64,000 nt of DNA from Manduca sexta (taxonomy: Eukaryota; Arthropoda; Insecta; Lepidoptera; Sphingidae). The stretch is from positions 10,646,727-10,710,726 of the forward strand of contig NC_051123.1 of assembly GCF_014839805.1 (NCBI RefSeq), read 5' to 3'. The notes under the pieces were generated by a model. That model was not told where the DNA came from and did not search any database. It was given only the letters and a program-made list of their open reading frames with translations. The translations under genes and the position numbers were made by a program. Of this stretch, positions 1 to 11,800 are shown one piece after another (position 1 is the stretch's first letter; every line of letters begins with the position of its first letter).

Positions 1-42
1 TCCACTCCACTTACCATCATCTTAACGTGGCTATATAAAAAG
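1..42. repeat. Fragment of a dispersed lepidopteran repeat
   Basis: The motif CCACTCCACTTACCATC followed by TATATAAAAAG is the reverse complement of the head of an element seen again near 4818, 21889, 44770, 45890 and 52130. Only its end is inside the window. It lies in the last intron of the EF-hand gene. Confidence 0.45.
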
Positions 43-107
43 TCCAATGCAATTCTAACAAAGAGTTTCTATTGTAGTGCTATGTCCATTTAAATAGTAT
101 TTATTAT

Positions 108-470
108 TTACTAGGTTTTGCCTACGGCTCCACTTTCGTGTATTAGTTATTCCCGGGTATATATTTTCCGGGATAAATAGTAGCCTCTCAGGAGTAATGT
201 AGTTTTCTATTAGTGAAAAACTCAATATTGGTTTAGTATTCCCCAGTGGCGAAGCGTCAATATAACCCGATTCCTACCGGCTTCCCTTTTAGGTTTATTT
301 ACGTTTGTCTTAGTTTTGTTTTCTGTTATATTGACCGTGATATGTTAACTAAGACAATTTTTTGTTGCCTCAGGTTACCTTTTGAAAAATTTCACACTTC
401 GCCACTGGTATTCCCTGAGAGTAGAGTAATGCATGTCCAAACAAACTCTTCAGCTTTATATATTAGTATT
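108..470 (+). repeat. LINE/SINE 3'-tail fragment, split by a MITE
   Basis: The order GCCTACGGCTCC, CCGGGATAAATAGTAGCC, TTTAGTA/TTCCCTGAGA, CAAACAAACTCTTCAGC and TTATATATTAGTAT matches a very common lepidopteran retroelement tail. Relatives lie at 21248-21888, 32462-32638, 41785-41993 and, inverted, 49555-49765. A hAT-type MITE splits this copy at 244-407. It is intronic. Confidence 0.65.
244..407. mobile_element. hAT-type MITE, 164 bp, with complete ends
   Basis: The element begins CAGTGGCGAAG and ends with the exact inverse CTTCGCCACTG. It is flanked on both sides by the same 8 bp, GTATTCCC (236-243 and 408-415). An 8-bp target duplication and a CAGTGG-type terminus are typical of hAT elements. 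It carries no transposase; it sits inside an older retroelement tail, which dates the insertion as younger. Confidence 0.85.
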
Positions 471-494
471 AATGAACAATTATTTTCTTCCCAG

Positions 495-605
495 GACGGC
501 AAATTATCTCTAAAAGAATTTGTGGAGCTCGGCAAAGACTTCTTTTTCACTGAAGACGAGTCGCGCGTGTCCAAGATGTTCTGGGGGCCGCTCATTGAAA
601 TCTAA
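495..605 (+). CDS. Last coding exon of an EF-hand calcium-binding protein (calexcitin / sarcoplasmic type)
   Basis: A good acceptor (TTCTTCCCAG) ends at 494. The exon then reads 36 codons in phase 0 and stops with TAA at 603-605. The first residues, DGKLSLKEFVELGK, are the second half of an EF-hand loop and its exit helix: Asp-Gly, a hydrophobic residue, then Glu as the twelfth ligand. The preceding intron therefore splits the loop. The tail DFFFTEDES..FWGPLIEI recalls calexcitin and sarcoplasmic calcium-binding proteins, which buffer or sense cytosolic calcium; that family assignment is from memory of the C-terminal pattern and less certain than the EF-hand itself. Earlier exons lie left of the window. 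The gene converges on Nup88, with about 1.6 kb between the two 3' ends. A longer open frame starting upstream at 246 is intron and MITE sequence, not coding. Confidence 0.7.
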   Translation, partial: DGKLSLKEFVELGKDFFFTEDESRVSKMFWGPLIEI

Positions 606-809
606 GTCATTATCATAAGACTGCTATGTTATCATTACCAGTAACGATGGAATATGTAACATAATTAGGTATACGGATATTCTTTAGCTTTAATTTGTTT
701 TGTATGAGCGGACTTTGTGAGGTGCAATTTTTTTTGGAAATGTTAAGGAAGGAGGAATGAAAAGTATGTCGAATTTAATTCTAAATAATGCAACTGTGAC
801 TTGGATGCC

Positions 810-815
810 AATAAA
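810..815 (+). terminator. Poly(A) signal of the EF-hand gene
   Basis: AATAAA lies 205 nt after the stop codon at 605 and is the first canonical signal downstream. It predicts a short 3' UTR ending near 830-840. Confidence 0.55.
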
Positions 816-1274
816 GCAATTTAGATTTAAATTTGGTCTCTTTTCATTCCCTTGGATTCTAATATAGTCGTTATCAGATATATAAATACCTACGTTTTTA
901 AATCACGTAAATTCATTGTCTATCATTTAATTTTTATTTCATGTGTTAGCTTTTTAATTATGATATAATCAGATACGCAATGTTCGTTCATACAAATCTG
1001 TTTACATAAGTATAGTTAAGTTCCATAAACATTAACAATGTTAATGTAAAAATAAATAAAAAAACATTCGTTATCTATGAATGTTTGAGTGACATGGAAT
1101 CTTAATAGAATCTCAATAAAATGATGATTATATAAAAGTGTTTTATTAATAAAATTATACTTTTAATTTGTTACAAAGAAAGTCAAGTGATATGTGTAAA
1201 ATATCATTGATAACCTGACTAAAAAAGATGATAAGATTGAGTACCTTATAACAGATATAATTTAACAAAATAAA

Positions 1275-1326
1275 ACATACACACGCACACACACACACAC
1301 ACACTCACACGCACACACACACATAT
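1275..1326. repeat. (CA)n microsatellite
   Basis: Interrupted CA dinucleotide run passing into ATATAT and CACGCACGCA. A minus-strand open frame over it (rich in Cys and Val) is a by-product of the repeat. Confidence 0.9.
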
Positions 1327-1971
1327 ATATCACGCACGCACTCACGCCGGCCCACATTTTTCTTGTTGTTTCTTTATTCTTTAAAAATAAACACACATGT
1401 TGTGTGTAATTAAGAAACAGCGGAGTGACACAACTTGTTTTTATCAATTGAAGGAGAGTGGAGTGTCCTACTCGTAACACAAGAATATTATATACTTAAA
1501 AGGAAACTTCAAATATGGTTTTATTATGTGCAATTATTAAATATGAAATATGGGGAAGGATGAAATTCCTATGATGTGCGTAGGGAAAAGGAATAGAAAA
1601 AACTGAGTCTCTAGTCGCTAAGCCAGGGGATTCTAGTATCTCATTCTCAGGTTTCCCACTGTGTTGGCTACAGGGACGCCTAAACACAAAAAAAAATGGT
1701 TAGGTTAAAATGAAATTACATTTGCGCTCACATTTCCTGAATATGTCGTTGTATTAGGTCGTTTAAATTCAAAATTTCTTTAAATTAAATATTTAGGTTT
1801 AACACCTAATATTTTATGGAATGTTAGAAAGATCCGAACATAACCTCTTAGTAAGTCATATGAGTCTGGGACTTGATTTTCTATGATAGTCTTTAGAATC
1901 GTAAATTTGCCAAACGCATCTTTAAATTAGGCTAGATATTATAACTACATTTTATGCTAACCTGGGTCCCA

Positions 1972-2093
1972 TTGGTTAGGTATATACCTAACCTAATAAA
2001 TAGATGAGGTCAGCAAATACACTCTCCCATAAATTAAAGAAACTAACCTAACCTAACCTATTATAGGCATTGGGCTACCTAACCTAACCTAAA
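1972..2093. repeat. Interstitial TTAGG/CCTAA-like cluster
   Basis: GGTTAGGTATATACCTAACC, then AACCTAACCTAACCT at about 2044, then CCTAACCTAACCTAA at about 2077. TTAGG is the insect telomere unit. Short interstitial runs are common in moth and butterfly genomes, so this is not evidence of a telomere. Confidence 0.7.
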
Positions 2094-2159
2094 AAAATTA
2101 TACTACCATAGTTTAAAAGTTTGTAAGAAGCACATAACGCACGTTATTTAGTTAGTGAA

Positions 2160-2290
2160 ATTACATATACACATACACAGTATCACGCCTTCTATCCCAT
2201 AGGGGTAGGCAGAGACTATAAATTGCCACTTCGCACGATTCTAGCATACTTCACTCGCTTCCTCCATCTTCATTAATCTTCTCATGCATT
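2160..2290. repeat. Dispersed repeat fragment
   Basis: Begins near CACGCCTTCTATCCCATAGG and GGTAGGCAGAGAC, a phrase found in many lepidopteran repeats, and continues to CTTCATTAATCTTCTCATGC. No coding potential. Confidence 0.5.
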
Positions 2291-2388
2291 ATTGTTATTA
2301 TATATAGAATATTATAATATATAGAATATCATAGAAAGAAAAATAAATAAACAGAAAGCAAAATAAAATAAATAATTGGTCTTAATAC

Positions 2389-2394
2389 TTTATT
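2389..2394 (-). terminator. Nup88: Poly(A) signal of Nup88 (left copy)
   Basis: TTTATT on the plus strand is AATAAA on the coding strand, about 350 nt beyond the stop codon at 2747-2749. It predicts a 3' UTR of about 350-370 nt. Confidence 0.5.
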
Positions 2395-2746
2395 TAAATT
2401 ACTACAAAACAATACAAAATGAAAGTCGGTAATCAACATTTGCAAGAATGCACACGTGTTCAGTTAATACTGACAGTTTAAATGTCAGTTAAATTTATCC
2501 ATACACAAAATGAAGAATTATAGAAAAAAATTGGTCAAGTTCTTTAATCTTATAATCAACATACAAAGAATTCTAACAACTATTAACTAAAAACGAAATT
2601 CCTAATACTTCCCCACATAAATATGCATTTTTCTTGGGAGTATTCATTAACATTAAGTTAATGAGTGTTGTAATTAAAACTATGAAAGAAATTAAGTATA
2701 ACAACTGGAGGTTCAAGAAACGAGGCCGACAAAACTAATACAATAT

Positions 2747-2813
2747 CTAAACTATGCTGAGTTGATCTTTCAGTAGCTTCGTTTCTTCAATAAGCGTGGA
2801 CACTTGGAGCGTT
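2747..2813 (-). CDS. Nup88: Nup88 last exon (left copy)
   Basis: Acceptor TTATTTACAG, then a 67-nt exon whose first base completes a Gln codon. It reads TLQVSTLIEETKLLKDQL and stops at TAG (2747-2749). The alternative, reading straight through the previous donor to TAA at 4060, would lose this coiled-coil end. The right copy lacks this exon because its sequence starts at the gap. Confidence 0.8.
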
Positions 2814-5800
2814 CTGTAAATAACAATTTAATATTAGCAATGGTTATTCCAAATATATTTATTTCAATTAGAACGGATGAAGAAATTACACTAATTATGT
2901 TAATAATAACAACATATAACTACAGTATGATATTCAGATCAATAATGTACTACAGGAAATATGCGGTATCATGAGTTAATTTCACAATAATGCAAACATT
3001 AATACTGGATCACGTTCCAATCAGTCGAAACTACGTGAAAATGTGATGCGCTGGTAGAAGGGCATTAAGAGCTTTGAGAGTACGCGGAATAGGAGATCTA
3101 GAACGTGCTACAGAACGTGCTATATTGTATTTTTTTATCAACTAGCTGACGTTGCAAGTCGTTGTCCCGTCTTAACTATGAATTTGCAGCGCGCATTCTG
3201 TCAATCGCAGACAGTTATTTCAAACAATTGACAGTTATATAAAATTAATATTTTCGTTAAGTTTTCTTAAATTTTCTAATTTTAAGAAATTTTATGAATT
3301 AGAAATTTTATTTTGTAATTTTTGCGCAATTCTTTGAATTTTTTCTTTCATAAAAACCTTCTCCTCACAATAACAAACATAACAAAGATAAAAAATAGTG
3401 AAATCGGTCCAGCCGTTCACGCGTGATGACGTGACCAAGGGAAATAGGGATTCATTTTATATATATAGTTACTGTCTCAGTAGAGTTGTATGACGGTATG
3501 ACTGCAGTGTGAGGTCTTGGGTTTCTTTAGACAAAGTAATTTTCTACTCGTTTACTACTCAGTATCAGCCCGGAGTTTGGAATTTGTGCCCGATATGGCG
3601 ATTGGCTCGCCCCCTGTCACATCAGGGACGGAATACATAAAGCGAAAAGTGGGTGCATCAGTCGTCTCTGGCTACCACTTGGGAATAAAAGGAGTGTGTG
3701 CGTGTGTGAAGAAAAAAATGTACTTGTTTTCAAGCACGTTGCGTATGAGTGTGAGATTTGACTTTTTAAACTTTATAAATTGAATCTCGTTTATGTAGTC
3801 TGTAATTAGTAAGAACTTCTTACATATGGGTTCACAACTAAAAGCATAGGCAGAAGTGGTAATGTTACATCAATTTTACGTTAAGCTTCCTTCCCACAAT
3901 GTGAGGAGAGGCGAGCCTGTCGCAACAATAAACGAATTCTAGACTCTGTGAGTTTCAGCATTTGTAAAAGGAAAAAATGCAGTAAACATAAGTGATTTAA
4001 AATTTATTTTTGAATAGCACTACCCCACGATTCCCCTATATTTATTTGTACAAAATTACTTACTGCTGTTGTAGAATAGATTGGATCGAGTCGCTATGCG
4101 TTTTGCCCAAAGCTGCGTCTTTCTTCTTGTATTCTTCTTGCCATTTATTGATCTGGAAATTGTATTTATACGAATTATAGTACATTTAAATGATATAGCA
4201 TGCAGTCAAATTAAACTGACGGACTGAACTGATGAATGCGGTATGATGAAGTTATAACGGGGGATAGCATTTAAGAATTAGATAAGATTTGTTAAATACT
4301 TTTTTAGGAGTGTTTAGTTGCAAAGGTGAGATGAACCGACAGTTTGAAAAGATGGTTTGTGAATTCTTCTAACAAAGTATTATAAATTTTAATACAATTT
4401 AAATTATTTGTATGAAAGACGTCATTTTTAATCCAATTAGTTTACGGATACCCCCATACATCTCTTGCCAGATTTACATTTGTATAATGCAAAACAAGAT
4501 AATTTTATCTTTTGTCAGGTACAAAAATCGGCTGTAATATTGTTCCTCTCTCAATCAATTTTATTTTTTATGAAAAAAAAAAAATTGAAATTTCCTAAAT
4601 GACAAGTATTAGATTAGTAATGCCAGACCTCTTCAGCGTTCCGTTTGGAGTGCTGTTTGAGTTGCTGTATCTGATCGGCGAACCGTTCGCGGCACCGCTT
4701 GTAGGTGTGCAGCTCGGCGAGGAGTTCCCGCTCGGCGGGCGAGGCGCGGCAGCTCGCGCGCAGGCCGCGGACCACTGCGGAACACCTGCGACACATACAT
4801 TATATACATTTATTTTATATGGCAAAGTGACTTCACTACACCTGATGGTAAGCATAATAGTATTCAGATAGAGTATCAATACTCTATGACTGACGAGAGA
4901 TGATTATGTCTCGTCAGTCGATACAATTATGCCGGTCTGTTGGAACCGGATATACACAGTCTGATCCCGGAACGCGCACACTACCTGGGCCACTACTATG
5001 GCGGGTTTCACTGCTTGTACAGTAGTTACAATCCGGGCTGATATAAAATATATCCTACCACCAGCATATAACTAAAATTATGAGAGTTTGTTTATTTGTT
5101 ACGCTTTTACTATTTTAGTCGACGATCATGAAATTTTTCATATACATTAGCAGTTCTACTGACGGTCATGATGGTCATACAAAAAAGCACCCCCCGCTTT
5201 GAAAGGCAATGTCTTATAGACTTCAAAGTTTACCTATATTTAATATCATCCTGGTGTTTCTCCGCAAGCAGACGCTTCTCTTCCAAAACGACCGATTGTA
5301 GTTGTACGTCGTCTATTTCTTTCTGAAAATTTTATAAATACATAATATAATATCAATACGGTTTGACCAAGAAAATAAAAAACCTCACCATATTGTGGTA
5401 AAACGTGTAACTGACTTTGTCGTAAGACAGGGTGACCCCAACATAAATGCTCAGTCGCCCCCATGAGGACTGGGCGGTAGTAATAAGGTAATTCCTCCAC
5501 GAACAAAAAAAAGAAAAACCGCCTAGCATGGTGGACTAAGCTTTCCCGGTATTAAAGGAAGCCCGTGCCCACCAGTGATACATTACAAAATACAGGGCTG
5601 ATGTAATTATTTATATTGAAAACTTATTAATGACAGAGCCTTTAGTTGTGTATATGGTGTTTGATGTTTGGTGTGCGATGTGTAGTGGTTAGTATGTGAT
5701 GTGTGGTGGTTGGTGTGTGATGTGTGGTTGTTGGTGTGTGATGTGTGGTGGTTAGTATGTGATGTGTGGTGGTTGGTGTGTGATGTGTGGTTGTTGGTGT

Positions 5801-8800
5801 GTGATGTGTGGTGGTTGGTGTGTGGTGGTTGGTGTGTGATGTGTAGTGGTTGGTGGTTGGTGTGTGGTGGTTGGTGTGTGATGTGTAGTGGTTGGTGGTT
5901 GGTGTGTGGTGGTTGGTGTGTGATGTGTAGTGGTTGGTGGTTGGTGTGTGATGTGTAGTGGTTGGTGGTTGGTGTGTGATGTGTAGTGGTTGGTGGTTGG
6001 TGTGTGGTGGTTGGTGTGCGGTGTGTACCTGCAGCGCGTGCAGCCACCCCCGCTGCCGCTCGGCGAGCGTGTGCACGGCGCGCAGCTTGTCGGCGAGCGC
6101 GGCCGCGGCGCGCGCGAGTCTGCGCACGTACTCGCCGCGCAGCCGCACGCACGCAGAGCTCAGCGTCTGACACACACAATGTCAATGAGCACACACACGT
6201 CTTTTATCGTTGAAGGAATAGGCAGAGATGCAACTGGTGCACCCACTTTCCGCCATATGTATTCCTTCCTATGATGATAAGGGGCAAGCTGATCGCCATA
6301 TCGAGCACGAATTCCAGACTCCGGGCTGATATTGAATAGAAAAACCCAACATCACTTTGCCTAACCCAAGAATCGGCACCAAGACATTAACAATGCAGTC
6401 GTACCGTAATACAACTACGTCACCGGCCACGATGATGGTACTTAAGAGTTGGATAGGTTTTCTTATAATTCTTTTTTCATCTCCTTTTTTGTGTCTAAGG
6501 TGTACGGATCACCGCACACTAATATTGATTCACTTTAGCATCATAAGCAAATGTCACTTAGCATTACTCAAAATATATTTTTTCAGATCAGTTGCAATTA
6601 AAGCGGCATTCAGAATGGTTATTTCATTATTACTAAATCGTTCCCGTATCATACCTGTCATGTATGTGCACGCACAGTACACTACACAACATAATTACAA
6701 AAAAATGTAACTACAATGTGATACGGGGCCCTCGAGCTTTGAGGCCCCTTCTTGGCCCATACCTACACTAAAGTAGGCAGGCGCCCAAAAGTTCGTACTG
6801 AAGGACCCCCCAACAAATTTTTATACAGAGCCCCTCTATGGTAAGCTACTGAGTCCTTTTCAATAGTAGATTATTTAGTACTCACTTCGAGACACTCCTT
6901 GGGGCTGGGCTCGTGTCGCCGGTCCGTGTGCAGGATCGGCTGCGACACCTCCCGCGTGAGGATGTCTTGGATGATCGACGAGAACGTCAGCTTCTGGCGC
7001 TGGAAACGAAGAAAAAATTGTAGCCAGTGTAACTACTGGACCTGATGAGACTTAACATCTCATGTCTAAGGATGACGAGCGCAGTGGAATACCAAACAAT
7101 ACTTTGTAATTCAAGGTGTTGGGTGGTGTTTCTGCTGTTTATGGTCGTATCGTTTACCATTAGGCGAACGGCAAGCTCGTCTCATCATAGAAAGCAATAA
7201 TAGAAAAATAAAAAAAAATTGGCACGGCTATTGGACGATATCAATAAATGATCGTGATTGGGAAATTGGACCAATCAAAATAAATTATCTGTAAACATGT
7301 GAGACTAACTTCACTCCAATTGGTTAATTTCGCCCGTAGTTTATTTAATCAGTAGCTAGTTCCCAGTATTTTGAAAAAATAGGCAGTTAGAATGTTTTTG
7401 ACAATTATTTCTGCAATTTTAAAATAATCGTAAACCAAAGTAATTACTGTTGTAGAACTTCGTAGTTCTAATATAATTTAAAAATTAGAAACATTATGTC
7501 AAGTCGTGTAAATAAGTGCTCAATGATAAAAAAAACATTCTCTGAATTTATCCTTATTTTACATTACACGTATAGTATTTCATTATTTTTACTATAATAA
7601 CATCAAATATAATGATTAACAATCATATAGGTGAAAATAAACAATGATACCTCTTTCATCATATTGCGCAGGTCGTCTTGTTCAAGCGCGGGATTTTTCA
7701 GTTGAATTTCTTTGTACAGCTGTTCTTCTAAATCGTACGGTTCTAGAGATCTGCAATAGACAGCGGTTCGGTTAGATTATTTAACTAATGTTTTATTTTA
7801 AAGCTATTGGTATCCCATATCAAAGACAATTCTAAGTTCCAATGTGTTACTCAAAAGTTTATATTATCTTCGTTGTGGGCGAGGTTAATTGGGTATTTGA
7901 CAAATTTTCGTAAAGTACTTTAAAATGTTCTATAGTCACTAAAGATACGCTTGACAATTGTTTTTTTTATATTTAGAGCCATTTTAATAGCTAAAAGACA
8001 GTTTTAATAATTACATTTTGTGTTTCCCACTAAAACGCTAAGTCACGTGACAAATAAGGGGCGTGACGTCATGATGTAATACTCTTAATATAAACAATAC
8101 GTGAGATTCGTTTATTATTCAAGATTATAAAAGGCCAATACAATAAAATACCTTATAAGTAGCACACCTGATGGTATTATTAACTACATTTCTCCTGGTT
8201 ATGGTGGCAGGATTAGCGATGTATGTTTGGTTGAAAATTGCAACTTTTAGATCATTGGGAACCTGGTGCGATTATACTAGCTGATAGAGGATTCAAGCAT
8301 ATTGAGCAACTGTTATTACAAAAGGGATGCAGTTTAGTGAGACCGCCAAGTGTATCAGTTAAGTCTAATTAAACCAAAGTTGAAGCTCCAAAAACTAAGG
8401 AGATAGCAAGTTTACTGATACACATTGAAAGAGTCATCCGACATCTAAGGGAGTTCTCAATGTTTTTATAATAAGTTTGTAATTTGTAACCTTTGAAATT
8501 GTAAACAAATTCGGTTATTTACAATAAAAAAATATTATTATTATTAATGTTAAAACCGCATTCAGTTGTCAATACAAATTTAATTAAGTTTTTGGACGAT
8601 TGCATTGTTATTGCACATGCCTTAATTAATTTACTAGGCTCCTTAATTAAAAACATTTGACGAATAAAAACAAAATTTAGAATATAATGTTTTATTTTCC
8701 TATATTAAGTTATAAAAATAAGTTTTTACAATAGATTGTAAACATTATTCTTCCAAAACTTTACAACTTTAGATAAAATATCATTTACTTTGATCTCATC

Positions 8801-11800
8801 ATACTCTATTGGTATTACATGGACTTTATTATTTTTTTCAAATTCCCAATCTGCCACACAAAATAAACCTTTTGTTAAATTACTCACATACATTTGCAAA
8901 AGAACTTAGACTGCAAACTTTTCTGTGATTGTGTTGTTACATATATAGTATATAAAACTTTTTTGGCTTGTTGGACATTTAATTTCAATAACTGTGTCAC
9001 CCTCTAAAATACCATCTGGCGATGCAGCTACCATTGGGAATTTTTGGCTAATAATAAAACCACATTCTGCAATCCTGTCATATTTTTTTCCAACTCCTTT
9101 CTTACTACTTCTTCCAATGATTTTCCTCTTTTCATGGTTGGAGTATCTGGTACTTTAGCTCCCATTATTAAGGCAACCAAGGATCCAACAGTTATTTTGC
9201 ATCGTGAAACATCAAATGCTTTTGATGCTTTTATTCCTGAAAAGAAAATTCATTTTTTTTTAAATGTTAAACTAGTGACTATCTGGTGGCCACATATACA
9301 TTTATATCCCCACTAGGATGCCCTGTAGAATGGGTGCCCAACACATGTGAACACAAACATCAAAGACTAGTAAAGCTACAAGACTAATTTACATTTTGAG
9401 ATTGCATCTCACATGGAAACATATAATTCCAATATATATTGATCTAAGACAGCATTTTCCAAACTTTCTTAGCTGTGGACCACTAAATGAGCAAAGATGA
9501 TCACCACAGACCTCCTTAAATCACAATAAAATGCTTCTCTTAAGCACAACCTGAAACTTCATATAGCTTTAACATTGAAATCAGCCAACTCTAGATATGT
9601 CCACAGACCCCAGGTTGGGAATTTTGCTCTAGAACATTGATTTTAAATATCTTATTAGTTCAATCCTTACAGTATCAAATTACATTTAAAAAGGCAACAT
9701 CACATTTAAAATGCAATCAAATACCTATAAATAAATAATACCTTAACTCATGCCATGCTTGAATTTCGTGTTGTGCTCGAGTCAGACTTTCCACAAAATT
9801 TATATTTTCTTGTGTAAAAACACCATTAATTTTGGCTAAAAACGTTTCACAGTCACTTCCTTTCTTATGCTTGATGCTCTAATAATGCATCGAGAACTGA
9901 AGAATGTCGGGCACTTTGTAATCAGCTTGATGTTTTAGGATTTGAGTTAGCATATGAATTAGCATCATCACCATACAACTGTCTTGATGATCTGTAAAAA
10001 TAGAAATAAAGCATCACAGATAGCCACAATACGAGCAACTTTTCGTTGAAAAGATTTTACACAAATAACAGGTACCTAACCAGAGTAAGATTCTTATAAG
10101 TTATGATTTTATTGGTAACGTAATAAATGTATTATTTGTATTTATAGTCTACAAAGTAAACATGTACCTATCATATACATGACACGAAGGTTATTTTATA
10201 GCAAAACAAAATAAGGCTAAGTACATAAATCAAACTGTAATCTATTGTGAATTGAACAAAATATCAGAAAAGGATAGTTTTGTACTTACAATGAAGTTTT
10301 CACGTTCCTCAATTCTGCAGAACAAAAGTCCGAGTTTGAGGCAAAGAAATTTGCGATCATAAAAGACACAATTTTTGGCAAATTTGCACTGTCCGCTTGA
10401 ATAAAACCAATTTCCATGTTTGTTTTCGGTGAAGTGCACTTTGGACACGAAATAATCAAATAAATATTAATGAAACCTGCGAAACGCGCCAAAATCTTTT
10501 CGGAATTACAAGACCAATAGACAAGACATTACATATAATACATCGTGACGTCACGTTCTCTAGTCTTGCTCGCTTGAGACGTTTCTTGTAAATGATGCAC
10601 AGATTCAAAAACTCTTATTTTTATTTAGGAAAATAAAATATTAAATAATTTTTATTTGTAATTTAAGTCAAATATTCTTAATTAACACCTTAAATTATAT
10701 AATGTTCAATACCAAATTTATTTATTTCTTTACTATGTCAAATACCCAATTGTGCCTGCAGGAAAGTGTATGTGAAACAGCGGCGATAGCTTAGTTGATT
10801 GTAGAACGGACTGCCGAGACGAATGTCTGCAGGTTCAAATCCCAAGGGCACACAGCTCTGACTTTTCTTAAAAAAATATGTGTGTATTCTTTGTGAGCTA
10901 TCGCTTGCTTTAACGGTGAAGGAAAACATCGTGAGGAAACCTGCATACTTGAGAAATTCTCTACTACGAATTTTCGAGGGTGTGTGAAGTCTACCAATCC
11001 GCACTAGGCCAGCGTGGTGGACTAAGGCCTATCCCCTCTCAGTAGTAAAGGAGGTCCGTGTCCAACAGTGGGACAGTATATAATACAGGGTTGATATTAG
11101 GAAAGTGTTCATCGTAAGGCTTTTGAACATCTCACAAGGCAGTAACGCCCTATAATGATGGTTAAAGTGAGAAGAATCTTTGTGATGTAAATTGGAATCT
11201 GGTTCTTGTCCAACAGAGGTCCCTAAACCATTTTTGAACCTCCATAAATAGTCGTCACCTGGCGATGAGCGCGCCGTCAGCGCACAGCACCAGCAGCGTG
11301 GGGAGTGGAGGGGCCGTCACCACCGCGCCCGCCGGCGCGCACGGCGCCCGCGCGCCGCCCGTGTGCACCACGTACCGCGACACGCTCGGCCGCGAGCACA
11401 GGCTCGCCAGCAAGCTCTCTGCGTCCTCTGGGGATAACACTGACGCTTACGACTCACGGAGCGGGACGTACCCGCGCCCGCGCGCTAGGGGATACAATAT
11501 ATATATGTGTAGAGTCCAGTGTGAGTGTACGCACCGTCCCCGCGCGCGTAGTGCGCGAGGCTGGCCAGCGCCGGCAGCGACACGGCGTGCGCGCCGCCCG
11601 CGTGCAGCGCCGCGTACGCGCCGCCGGGCACTAGGGGATACAATATATATATGTGTAGAGTCCAGTGTGAGTGTACGCACCGTCCCCGCGCGCGTAGTGC
11701 GCGAGGCTGGCCAGCGCCGGCAGCGACACGGCGTGCGCGCCGCCCGCGTGCAGCGCCGCGTACGCGCCGCCGGGCACTAGGGGATACAATATATATATGT

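Larger units (their letters stand above)
816..2380. other. Convergent intergenic spacer
   Basis: AT-rich spacer between the two 3' ends. Apart from the CA microsatellite, the TTAGG-like cluster and one dispersed repeat listed separately, I see no gene. Open frames here are short and follow the simple repeats. Confidence 0.6.
7891..10747. mobile_element. Decayed PIF/Harbinger-type DNA transposon (ISL2EU-like)
   Basis: The 2857-bp insertion has inverted ends GGGTATTTGACA and TGTCAAATACCC. The right copy shows the empty site GGTTAATTGTGCC at about 24846-24858. The flank AATT appears on both sides; because it is palindromic, the target duplication can be read as 0, 2 (AT) or 4 bp. Inside are a plus-strand DDE transposase remnant (8185-8473) and a minus-strand YqaJ nuclease gene remnant (about 8690-10490). 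A transposase plus a YqaJ protein is reported for ISL2EU-like Harbinger relatives; the subfamily call is inference. Stops and frameshifts mean it is not autonomous. Confidence 0.85.

Noticed and set aside
1972..2093. Telomere or chromosome end
   Set aside because: The TTAGG-like motifs are short, mixed in orientation and flanked by ordinary genes and repeats.
5607..6213. Open frames of 70-195 codons rich in Thr/His or Val/Trp/Cys over the minisatellite
   Set aside because: They follow the GT-rich tandem repeat on all frames. The only coding part is the 138-nt Nup88 exon at 6029-6166.
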